A stretch of DNA of 64,000 nucleotides from Synechococcus sp. RCC307 (GTDB taxonomy: Bacteria; Cyanobacteriota; Cyanobacteriia; PCC-6307; Cyanobiaceae). The stretch is taken from NCBI GenBank assembly GCA_000063525.1, contig CT978603.1, forward strand, positions 1,607,105 through 1,671,104, written 5' to 3'. The notes under the pieces are model-generated. The model worked only from the letters and a program-made list of their open reading frames with translations, was not told the origin of the DNA and searched no databases. The position numbers and the translations under genes were made by a program. Each line of letters begins with the position of its first letter. The first letter of the stretch is position 1. Shown in pieces: positions 49,537 to 54,893 of this stretch.

Positions 49537-49776
49537 ATGAACAACGCAATTAAATTCCTGGCCGGCACCATCGGCGCTGCCGCCGCAATCACCGGACTGG
49601 CCATGGCCAAACCAGAGCCTGCTCATGCAGGCGAACAAGCCAAGCAGTTCGAGCAGTCTTATTGCATCACTAGCTCTGCTGCTGAGCGCTGGAAAGGCTG
49701 CCGTTGGACCGCCTGGCCATTCACCCATTTGGGGGGAAGCGGGGAACCCTCAACGGCAGTGATGGTGGAGCGATGA
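49537..49776 (+). CDS. Secreted microprotein B with read-through C-terminal extension
   Basis: A 79-residue paralogue of the protein at 47448. The signal peptide is MNNAIKFLAGTIGAAAAITG to about AEPAHA-like KPEPAHA, then EQAKQFEQSYCITSSAAERW and KGCR. Where copy A has its stop (CGC TGA ACCGCC) this copy has CGT TGG ACCGCC, so translation continues for 20 more residues, through the G1 element, to a stop overlapping the next ATG (ATGA at 49773). A good ribosome-binding site (GAGAGGAAGG) precedes ATG 49537. It is the first gene of a four-gene coupled operon. Confidence 0.7.
   Translation: MNNAIKFLAGTIGAAAAITGLAMAKPEPAHAGEQAKQFEQSYCITSSAAERWKGCRWTAWPFTHLGGSGEPSTAVMVER
49719..49750 (+). promoter_or_regulatory. 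G element, copy 1 (candidate downstream-peptide/glutamine riboswitch-like)
   Basis: The sequence begins ATTCACCCATTTGGGGGG and continues AAGCGGGGAACCCT. It shares TTCACCC...GGGGGAAGCGGGGAAC with copies at 51571 and 58501, each ahead of a small gene. The layout (TTCA, short CCC/GGG stem, GGAAGnGG, GGAACGC) recalls the cyanobacterial glnA/downstream-peptide RNA class. This copy lies inside the read-through part of the gene at 49537. Class membership is an inference from remembered consensus. Confidence 0.4.
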
Positions 49777-49916
49777 AACTCCTCCACGAAATCTTCGGCA
49801 CTGGCCCCCTGGTCGTCACTCTCTCCCTGCTGGCCTGCATCGGGTTTGCGGCTTACAGCCTGGAGCTGGCGCCAACGGCTTATCAACGCCTGGAGATCGA
49901 GAATCGCTTCCGCTGA
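49773..49916 (+). CDS. Small single-span membrane protein
   Basis: A 47-residue protein, MKLLHEIFGTGPLVVTLSLL, with one hydrophobic segment (VVTLSLLACIGFAAYSL) and a polar tail with Arg/Glu. Its ATG overlaps the stop of the gene upstream (ATGA), and its stop overlaps the next start (TGATG), which supports translation despite its size. No family is recognised. Confidence 0.6.
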   Translation: MKLLHEIFGTGPLVVTLSLLACIGFAAYSLELAPTAYQRLEIENRFR

Positions 49917-50104
49917 TGGCTTTCTACCTCTCTTGCATCAGGTGGTGGCTGCTCCTATTGCCTGCAGCTGTTGCCGTTTGGCTTTTGCCCGCCGCGTTGA
50001 CTGCCTACGTCCGCTTCTATTGCCAAATCGGGTTCAAGGGTGCTGAGTGCGCTCAGCTCTCGTTGAAGGATCAGCGGCGCAGAGCAGCGAGGCTGGCGCA
50101 ATGA
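49916..50104 (+). CDS. Small membrane protein
   Basis: A 62-residue protein: MAFYLSCIRWWLLLLPAAVA, VWLLPAALTAYVRFYCQIGF, then a basic tail KDQRRRAARLAQ. There are one or two hydrophobic segments with several Cys. It is coupled on both sides (TGATG at the start, ATGA at the end). No function is known; the basic tail suggests the C terminus stays in the cytoplasm. Confidence 0.6.
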   Translation: MAFYLSCIRWWLLLLPAAVAVWLLPAALTAYVRFYCQIGFKGAECAQLSLKDQRRRAARLAQ

Positions 50105-50331
50105 CGCGAAAGCTGTACTGGCTGGCGTTCAAGGTCGGCGATGAATACAAGCTCAGCCCGTACCGATGCGAATCACGGCAGGACGCAATGCGTCATGGCA
50201 TGGAGCATGTCTTGGATCGCGAGCTCGTCGCTGTGTTCTCAGAGGATGCTGGCTTCACCGTCGACGAAATGCTGGACCTAGCCACCTTCATGCAGCGGCC
50301 CGGATCGGTGTTCCTGCGGCCAGAGGAATGA
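50101..50331 (+). CDS. Small soluble protein, intact member of the YWLAFKVGDEYKLSP family
   Basis: A 76-residue protein, MTRKLYWLAFKVGDEYKLSP, then MRHGMEHVLDRELVAVFSED and FTVDEMLDLATFMQRPGSVF. It is soluble, mixed alpha/beta. Decayed and truncated relatives occur at 51998 and 58550, each after a G element, so this gene travels with that leader. ATG 50101 overlaps the upstream stop (ATGA). No function is known to me. Confidence 0.7.
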   Translation: MTRKLYWLAFKVGDEYKLSPYRCESRQDAMRHGMEHVLDRELVAVFSEDAGFTVDEMLDLATFMQRPGSVFLRPEE

Positions 50332-50557
50332 GCTGCCCAGGCACATGGCGTGGTGTCACCACTGTCGATGGAGCTGGTTGAGCAGGGAGGGTTGCGCTGG
50401 TCGCGTTGAGCACCTCAAACAGTCCGCTGAGCCGGATGGTGGCCTCACGGATTGACCTCGCTGCAATCACTGACTCCTCGGTGTCCTCACAGGCGGTGGC
50501 AAGGTCAACAACCAGCCCCATGTGCTCCTGCAAGGCCTCGGCAAGATCCGGGTGCAT
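50288..50557 (-). CDS. Possible small hypothetical protein
   Basis: An 89-residue frame: MHPDLAEALQEHMGLVVDLA, TACEDTEESVIAARSIREAT, then IRLSGLFEVLNATSATLPAQ. The first 55 residues form a plausible helical protein with good acidic/hydrophobic spacing; the tail overlaps the 3' end of the opposite-strand gene by 44 bases. No relatives are recognised. Confidence 0.4.
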   Translation of the reverse strand: MHPDLAEALQEHMGLVVDLATACEDTEESVIAARSIREATIRLSGLFEVLNATSATLPAQPAPSTVVTPRHVPGQLIPLAAGTPIRAAA

Positions 50558-50650
50558 CGCTGATGCGGGCAGTTGGTGCCGAGAAAGTAGCTGCTTTCAG
50601 ATCGTTTGCGATGCCTTGAAGATCACATACGCCTTAGCGCTCAATCAACC

Positions 50651-50689
50651 AAGACGTCAGAGCTGCAGGACCTCGGCAGGCACCGCTGA
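50651..50689 (+). repeat. Upstream repeat R2, copy 2
   Basis: Reads GAGCTGCAGGACCTCGGCAG then GCACCGCTGA. It is similar to the other R2 copies in the CCTC.G.AGGC.CCGCTGA core and again leads directly into R1. Confidence 0.55.
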
Positions 50690-50770
50690 CTCAGGAAAGT
50701 CTCAGAAGCAAATCACCCTTTCAGGGGAGCAACTCTCCTGGGGTTCCCGCGACATTGATGACAGAGCTTC
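50686..50770 (+). repeat. Leader repeat R1, copy C
   Basis: The third R1 copy. CTGACTCAGGAAAGTCTCAG is identical to copy B, then AAGCAAATCACCCTTTCAGG. The 3' hairpin is kept with other bases (GGGA..AAC paired with GTT..CCC). It ends just before the Coq4-like gene at 50779. Confidence 0.65.
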
Positions 50771-50778
50771 ATCAATAG

Positions 50779-51507
50779 ATGACTTCAAAACAACAGCATT
50801 ACGCACGATCAGCTTTTTCTGATGGTGCCACAAAGCTAGGTATTTCGATTCTGCAAACAGCAAAGCAGCCGGATAAGGCATTAAAACACGGCCGTTATTT
50901 TGGCATCCCAGGGAGCACCAAACTGGCAAAAGAAATCCTAGAAAGAGCTCTGGCCACTCCAAAAATTCAGGCGCTACTTGCCAACCGGCCTTCACCACAA
51001 TGGCCAGACCTTGAGCAAATGGCTGCTATGCCCAAAGGGAGCCTTGGATGGTGCGTCCATCGCCGCCTGGAGAAGCTTGGAATTTCTTTCTTGGTGGAGC
51101 AATCACAGGTGAAAGAATCCCAAACAGATGAAGAATACGTGGTAACCAGAGGTGCACGTTTGCACGAAATTCACCACACGATTCTTGGCCTTCCGATCAC
51201 AGTTGCAGGTGAAGCTGCTGCAACGGCGTTTTATGCAAGCACTGGCTCAAGTCCGTACCATATTGGAGTTCTATCGTCATGGATGCTGCGAGGCGCCTAC
51301 GAGCCCAGTGAGCGTCGATTAATCTGGGATGCCATCGGTTTTGGCATTGCAGTTGGTCAAAAGGTGCCTGAACTTTTCTCGCCTCGCTGGGAAGATGGCT
51401 GGGAAAAATCGATCATCGATTGGCAGGATGAATTAGGTATCACCGAGCTGCTGAAATCGTCTCCATTCCAGGATGAATTTGCAAACATCTATGGATTAAC
51501 TCTTTAG
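50779..51507 (+). CDS. Coq4-like protein
   Basis: A 242-residue soluble protein. The metal-site pattern of the Coq4 family is seen in ARLHEIHHTILGLPITVAGE (H-x3-H, then Gly-Leu and a Glu 11 residues on; Coq4 normally has HDxxH). The N-terminal part (GRYFGIPGSTKLAKEILERA, LGWCVHRRLEKLG) also fits. In other organisms Coq4 acts in ubiquinone synthesis by decarboxylation/hydroxylation of the ring. Picocyanobacteria make plastoquinone, so the substrate is open. Lower G+C than the core suggests transfer. It is preceded by R2-R1 and followed by a terminator. Confidence 0.75.
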   Translation: MTSKQQHYARSAFSDGATKLGISILQTAKQPDKALKHGRYFGIPGSTKLAKEILERALATPKIQALLANRPSPQWPDLEQMAAMPKGSLGWCVHRRLEKLGISFLVEQSQVKESQTDEEYVVTRGARLHEIHHTILGLPITVAGEAAATAFYASTGSSPYHIGVLSSWMLRGAYEPSERRLIWDAIGFGIAVGQKVPELFSPRWEDGWEKSIIDWQDELGITELLKSSPFQDEFANIYGLTL

Positions 51508-51538
51508 TGATCCAGCTCTGAAATGGCTAGCGCTCGCC

Positions 51539-51562
51539 GCCCCTGCAGAAGCAGGGGCTTTT
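51539..51562 (+). terminator. Intrinsic terminator of the Coq4-like gene
   Basis: Stem GCCCCTGC/GCAGGGGC with loop AGAA, then TTTT. It lies about 30 bases after the stop. The same stem sequence is used by the terminator at 55900. Confidence 0.85.
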
Positions 51563-51570
51563 CATTGGCA

Positions 51571-51604
51571 ATTCACCCAAACGGGGGAAGCGGGGAACGC
51601 TGAG
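51571..51604 (+). promoter_or_regulatory. G element, copy 2 (candidate downstream-peptide/glutamine riboswitch-like)
   Basis: Begins ATTCACCCAAACGGGGG, then AAGCGGGGAACGCTGAGC. It starts nine bases after the terminator and ends 35 bases before the small gene at 51639. This copy is not inside a gene, so its conservation relative to copy 1 is not explained by coding. Confidence 0.45.
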
Positions 51605-51638
51605 CTCAAGCGACGTTGGAAACACGCGAGAGAACCCA

Positions 51639-51998
51639 ATGTCCAGACCTACCTCGTCCATTCGTGAAGCGATTGCACCCAGCCCAACCAAGGGAGTACC
51701 CATTCGCACTTTTGTTATTTGCATCGCGGCACTTGGGTTATTCGGTTTAACGCTCTCAGCAATGGATGCACCTACTAACGCACCCGTTGCTCCCCTCTCT
51801 GAAGCAGAACAGCGAGCTGCCAAAGCCCATGCAGACAACCTTTGCCTGATGAGTGAGCAAAGCGGGAACGACTTAGCGCAGACCATTGCAGGCCTGCCTG
51901 ACATGGCAGATGTCGCTGACCCAACACTGCAATTCGATAGGGAGACGCGCTTTGTCCCCGCCGGAACTGAGATGGCTAGGCAGCGGGGCTGCGTCTAA
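51639..51998 (+). CDS. Small membrane-anchored hypothetical protein
   Basis: A 119-residue protein. A polar N terminus of about 22 residues (with SIREAIAPSPTKG) precedes one hydrophobic segment (FVICIAALGLFGLTLSAM), then a hydrophilic domain (LSEAEQRAAKAHADNLCLMS, then TRFVPAGTEMARQRGC). The domain would be periplasmic or lumenal if the segment is an N-in anchor. It is preceded by G copy 2, and its stop abuts a decayed copy of the 50101 family, in the same order as in the 49773-50101 operon. Confidence 0.6.
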   Translation: MSRPTSSIREAIAPSPTKGVPIRTFVICIAALGLFGLTLSAMDAPTNAPVAPLSEAEQRAAKAHADNLCLMSEQSGNDLAQTIAGLPDMADVADPTLQFDRETRFVPAGTEMARQRGCV

Positions 51999-52146
51999 CG
52001 ACTCGACAGCTCTATTCGTTGGCGCTCAAGGTTGGCGATACCCACAGGCTCAGCTCCTACCGCTGCGATACACGCGAGTAGGCCATTCACAACGGGGCTT
52101 GAGCACGTCTTGGACCGTGAGCTGGTAGCGGCTCCAGGGGAAATGA
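51998..52146 (+). pseudogene. Decayed copy of the 50101-family gene
   Basis: Without a start codon the frame reads TTRQLYSLALKVGDTHRLSS, then YRCDTRE and a stop; further on, GLEHVLDRELVAA matches GMEHVLDRELVAV of the intact gene. The start ATGACG of the intact copy is here TAACG, so loss of the first A and an internal stop have disabled it. It follows G copy 2 and the gene at 51639. Confidence 0.75.
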
Positions 52147-52203
52147 CGAGCCAAGGCTGGGTTCCATGCCTAGACCTAAATCAACTTTTTGGACGCTACG
52201 GAG

Positions 52204-52384
52204 ATGAAGCTCCGCACTGCTCTCGTTGCTCTCGCTGTCATGACAGGGCGGCCTCCCGGCGTTCGCTTGCGACAACTGCTTAGATCCCAAAGTTCACAGG
52301 CTTTGCCTAGATGCCCAGGACTACCCCAGCTGCGTTGAAAGGATGAAGGGCGATGACGCCTCCACAGCCAACGGTGACAGTTAG
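52204..52384 (+). pseudogene. Frameshifted gene for a secreted Cys-rich peptide
   Basis: ATG 52204 opens a signal-peptide-like MKLRTALVALAVMTG. One base later the +1 frame continues LPAFACDNCLDPKVHRLCLD, then AQDYPSCVERMKGDDASTAN and GDS before TAG at 52384. Joining the two needs removal of one G in the run near 52248-52252. The mature part would have four Cys. Its last 14 codons (R3) are almost identical to the tail of the peptide gene at 53662. A sequencing error is an alternative to true decay. Confidence 0.5.
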
Positions 52385-52391
52385 GCGTCGA
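52342..52391 (+). repeat. Repeat R3, copy 1 (coding tail)
   Basis: Fifty bases matching 53724-53773 with a single difference (C versus G). It encodes the tail KGDDASTANG(D/E)S plus stop and contains the inverted arms GACGCCT/AGGCGTC. Confidence 0.85.
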
Positions 52392-52406
52392 CGTTAAACT
52401 GCAGGC

Positions 52407-52482
52407 GTGAAGCTGGAACACGGCTACTGGTGTTTCTGAGTGCGAGCATCATGCGCGAAGATTTTCCGGCTCAATGCGTCGC
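52407..52482 (+). repeat. Leader repeat R4, copy 1
   Basis: GTGAAGCTGGAACACGGCTA at the 5' end, GCATCATGCGCGAAGATTTT in the middle and CAATGCGTCGC over the start of the gene at 52474. Copy 2 at 56009 is highly similar over its whole length. Both contain an out-of-frame upstream ATG (MR.DFP.QCVA). Confidence 0.75.
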
Positions 52483-52791
52483 ACCCTGTTTGCTGCGCTT
52501 GTCTTGCTGGCTTGTGGCACGGCAGTCGCCGCCCCTTGGCGCACCTTTGAAGAGGCCAGCAGTTGCCGTGGTGCGGTGATCTGGCAAGCGTTGCGGCGCA
52601 ATGCTGATGGCCGTCATCTGGCGCCATGGCGCACACCATGTCCAGTCCAGCAACAGGGAACGGTTGAATTTGATTGCACTGAGCGACGCCTGCGTTACCA
52701 GCAGCAGGCCTGGCATCCCGGCGATTGGATCGAGCCGATAGCTGGGGACCTCGATGCTCAGCGCCTGGAGCGGGCCTGCGGCCCGATCTGA
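52474..52791 (+). CDS. Small secreted protein with four cysteines
   Basis: A 105-residue protein with a signal peptide (RRTLFAALVLLACGTAVAA) and a mature domain of about 85 residues with Cys in EEASSCRGAVIW, RTPCPVQQQ, VEFDCTERRL and LERACGPI, suited to two disulfides. Trp- and Gln-rich. Its leader (R4) is shared with the outer-membrane protein at 56079, which suggests co-regulation. No family is recognised. Confidence 0.7.
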   Translation: MRRTLFAALVLLACGTAVAAPWRTFEEASSCRGAVIWQALRRNADGRHLAPWRTPCPVQQQGTVEFDCTERRLRYQQQAWHPGDWIEPIAGDLDAQRLERACGPI

Positions 52792-52797
52792 ACCGAG

Positions 52798-53157
52798 TCA
52801 GCCGTGCTCCACCCAGAAGGCCAGTAGCTGCTCGTATGACGGAGCCATTGGGGCTTGATGAGCGACCAAGAAGTTGATGATGTCTGGCTTCCGCTTGGGC
52901 TTACTTCGCCCAGGAAGATTCATCCGTGTAGCAATCGCTTTCAACTCGGGCACTTTCAGGCTGGTCAGCTGTTCTGCTGAAGCGGGTGGCAGTGAGCGGA
53001 AATTGGCTGGGGCAAGAGCCTTTGCTTCCAGTGCGCCCCTGAGTTCCTGTAGCCCTTGGGCTGTATCAGTGATGTGCTGACCAACCAGCCTGGCCAACTG
53101 ACGATCCGTTTCATTGACTGCCGAGACAGCAGCCCTGAGTTCAGTAGCTAGTCCCAT
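52798..53157 (-). CDS. Small protein with SAP/Rho-N-like motif
   Basis: A 119-residue protein. The N-terminal helix pair (VSAVNETDRQLARLVGQHIT, LQELRGALEAKALAP) is followed by a helix-turn-helix-like LTSLKVPELKAIATRMNLPG then KPKRKPDIINFLVAH, which resembles SAP or Rho N-terminal nucleic-acid-binding motifs (LKVxELKxxAxxxxLxGRSKxKKxxLI). It overlaps the coiled-coil gene upstream by 17 bases, so the two are coupled. A DNA/RNA-binding role is an inference. Confidence 0.6.
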   Translation of the reverse strand: MGLATELRAAVSAVNETDRQLARLVGQHITDTAQGLQELRGALEAKALAPANFRSLPPASAEQLTSLKVPELKAIATRMNLPGRSKPKRKPDIINFLVAHQAPMAPSYEQLLAFWVEHG

Positions 53158-53578
53158 CGGTCAGCTCCTTGGTGTCTGCCTTTGGGAGGTCCTTGGAAGC
53201 ACGCATGAAGGCAAGGAACTTCGAGAAGACTCCAATCAGGTTGAACCAGTTCCTGATGCCGCCCTTGAACTCGTCCATGGCCAGCTCCAGTTCATCGGTC
53301 GCTGCCTCCATCCCTTCCAGCGTTGATGCGTAGCTATCGAGGATGGTGTTCAGCTCTGCCTTCTGCTTGAGGAGCAGCCCAGCCTGTTCTGCGAACTCAC
53401 GAAGCTTGATCTCCTGGTCCTGAACGATTGCCAGTTGTTTATCGCGCTCAGCCTTAATGCGCCCACGGCTCATGTTGAGGCTGATCGCTGTCTTACGTAG
53501 ATCGACGTATGTCTTCCGGAGAGCCTGTGGCTCTGGGTTTTGAGGGAAGCGAGGCTCAGTAATTGAGTAGGACTTCAT
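53141..53578 (-). CDS. Coiled-coil hypothetical protein
   Basis: A 145-residue, mostly helical protein. A proline-containing N terminus (ITEPRFPQNPEPQALRKTYV) is followed by a long charged coiled coil (IKAERDKQLAIVQDQEIKLR, then LLLKQKAELNTILDSYASTL) and a C-terminal segment with a possible short amphipathic helix (IRNWFNLIGVFSKFLAFMRA). It is coupled to the SAP-like gene. Function unknown; the pair could form a complex. Confidence 0.6.
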   Translation of the reverse strand: MKSYSITEPRFPQNPEPQALRKTYVDLRKTAISLNMSRGRIKAERDKQLAIVQDQEIKLREFAEQAGLLLKQKAELNTILDSYASTLEGMEAATDELELAMDEFKGGIRNWFNLIGVFSKFLAFMRASKDLPKADTKELTDGTSY

Positions 53579-53661
53579 CCACGGTCAAAAACGGCGTCGC
53601 AAACATATGGCGATAAGACCAGAAAAAAGGCTGAAAGCAAGCGAATTCTGCTTGGCAATCA

Positions 53662-53766
53662 ATGAATGAAAAGCCTGCTCTGCCAGCCTTCCAAGCTTTA
53701 ATTTTCCACTGCAGCGAGGAAATGATGAAGGGCGATGACGCCTCCACAGCCAACGGTGAGAGTTAG
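53662..53766 (+). CDS. Short peptide gene with R3 tail
   Basis: A 34-residue frame: MNEKPALPAFQALIFHCSEE then MMKGDDASTANGES. The last 12 codons coincide with R3, and LPAF also occurs in the frameshifted relative at 52204. It lacks that gene's signal sequence, so it may be a truncated relic rather than a working gene. Confidence 0.35.
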   Translation: MNEKPALPAFQALIFHCSEEMMKGDDASTANGES

Positions 53767-53773
53767 GCGTCGA
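53724..53773 (+). repeat. Repeat R3, copy 2
   Basis: The second copy of the 50-base tail repeat; 49 of 50 bases equal the copy at 52342. The near-identity, including third codon positions, points to recent duplication or gene conversion. Confidence 0.85.
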
Positions 53774-53790
53774 AGTACTGAGACGAAGGA

Positions 53791-53882
53791 CTTTTCCAGT
53801 CAGTCACTGGCGGCTCGCATCGTCGCCGGATTCAGCGAGTCATCCACAACGCCTTCAACCACCGCTTCCTTCACGGGGAAGC
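53791..53882 (-). pseudogene. Duplicated 3' end of the Ski2-like helicase gene
   Basis: The minus strand reads FPVKEAVVEGVVDDSLNPAT then MRAASD and TGA, the same 26 residues and stop that end the helicase gene at 58684. In bases, 84 of 92 agree with 58675-58766, and all differences inside the coding part are synonymous. The match includes about ten bases beyond the stop and ends abruptly at GGGGAAGC. It is a direct repeat relative to the functional gene. Confidence 0.9.
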
Positions 53883-53946
53883 AAAAAGCAGTCCAAATCC
53901 AGCAGCCGCAAATCAGGCAAACCTCAGCTGCACAGCGTTTTTCTGG

Positions 53947-54159
53947 CTATCTATCAACAACCGACGAAGAGTTATTTTTACCTTGAATTAACGCAGAAGT
54001 TAGCGCATTTTCATCGTCAAACAGGCTCCAGGTCAGGTCGCGCTGCAGCAGGTGCAGCCCACAAGCCATCAACGCAAACCCTTCGCCGATGTCGTGGTCG
54101 CCAATCGAAGCCACTGTCCTGGCAATGGTCAGGTGGTCTGCCCAAGTGACTGGAGGCAT
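53947..54159 (-). CDS. Small hypothetical protein
   Basis: A 70-residue frame: MPPVTWADHLTIARTVASIG, DHDIGEGFALMACGLHLLQR, then DLTWSLFDDENALTSALIQG. A GGAG lies ten bases before ATG 54159. The helical, acidic pattern looks like a genuine small protein; no family is recognised. Confidence 0.5.
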   Translation of the reverse strand: MPPVTWADHLTIARTVASIGDHDIGEGFALMACGLHLLQRDLTWSLFDDENALTSALIQGKNNSSSVVDR

Positions 54160-54220
54160 CTGATTTCATCTCCTGGGGCCAGTCTCGCCAGGAACGACAG
54201 CAGCAATCACCCAAGTGCCT

Positions 54221-54270
54221 ACCCCGTGGTGCCGAGCTTGAGCCGCAAGGCCTCGGCAAGCGGCGTTGAA
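54221..54270 (+). repeat. Upstream repeat R2, copy 3
   Basis: Reads CCCCGTGGTGCCGAGCTTGA, then GCCGCAAGGCCTCGGCAAGC. It shares GTGGTnCCGAGC and CGCAAGnCCTCnG with copy 1. It is followed by a CCCCGT/ACGGGG hairpin and, 150 bases on, the gene at 54423. Confidence 0.55.
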
Positions 54271-54422
54271 GACGCCAGAGCCCCGTGCTGACGGGGTCAC
54301 CTGCTCTTCACCAGAACTGTTCCGAAGGCTGACCAGCGGATGACCAGAGCTACAAAAAGTCAGCGGGGATCGTGTGGTCATCGGCGGAATCCACGCCGTT
54401 CACACACATAGGAGCGAGATCA

Positions 54423-54893
54423 ATGTCGTTCTGGAATTGGCTGTCAAAGGCCGCTCACACAGTTACAGCCCCTTTAAGGGTTATTGCAGCAGCACCAGTT
54501 GCCGCCCAACGATTTATTGGCAATGGAGTAACAGCATTGGCGGCGGGGAAGCCAGTGGATCAAGCCCTGGCGGAAGGGGCAAGTGCTACAGCAGAGGGCT
54601 TTAATGATGATGTCTCCACTACTTTTAAGATCAAGGAAGTCACTCAGATTGTCAACGAGATAAAAGATGGAGACCCTAAAAAGCTGAGTCAAAGCATTGA
54701 TAAAATCGCTGATAACTTCACAGCAAATGCTTGGTCTACAGGCAAGAGATTCCTAGATAGCACTAAGCTAACCAATCTTCAGAAGACGCAAGAAGATGCG
54801 GTCAAGAGCTTTCAGAAAGGCGACATCGCAGGAGGGATTGAAAAGACTTTAAACCTCAATCCCCCTCAACAACGGGGTGACGAAGACCATTGA
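54423..54893 (+). CDS. Hypothetical protein, first gene of a two-gene accessory operon
   Basis: A 156-residue protein: MSFWNWLSKAAHTVTAPLRV, an amphipathic/hydrophobic N terminus, then Ala-rich VTALAAGKPVDQALAEGASA, and a hydrophilic helical part (IKEVTQIVNEIKDGDPKKLS, QEDAVKSFQKGDIAGGIEKT). AGGAG eight bases before ATG 54423 fixes the start. G+C is lower than in the core genes. The stop lies 17 bases inside the next gene. No family is recognised; an effector or surface role is speculation. Confidence 0.65.
   Translation: MSFWNWLSKAAHTVTAPLRVIAAAPVAAQRFIGNGVTALAAGKPVDQALAEGASATAEGFNDDVSTTFKIKEVTQIVNEIKDGDPKKLSQSIDKIADNFTANAWSTGKRFLDSTKLTNLQKTQEDAVKSFQKGDIAGGIEKTLNLNPPQQRGDEDH

Noticed and set aside
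53735-53986. An 83-codon + strand frame through the helicase-tail duplicate
   Set aside because: It reads the duplicated helicase end backwards; the conserved reading is on the minus strand.
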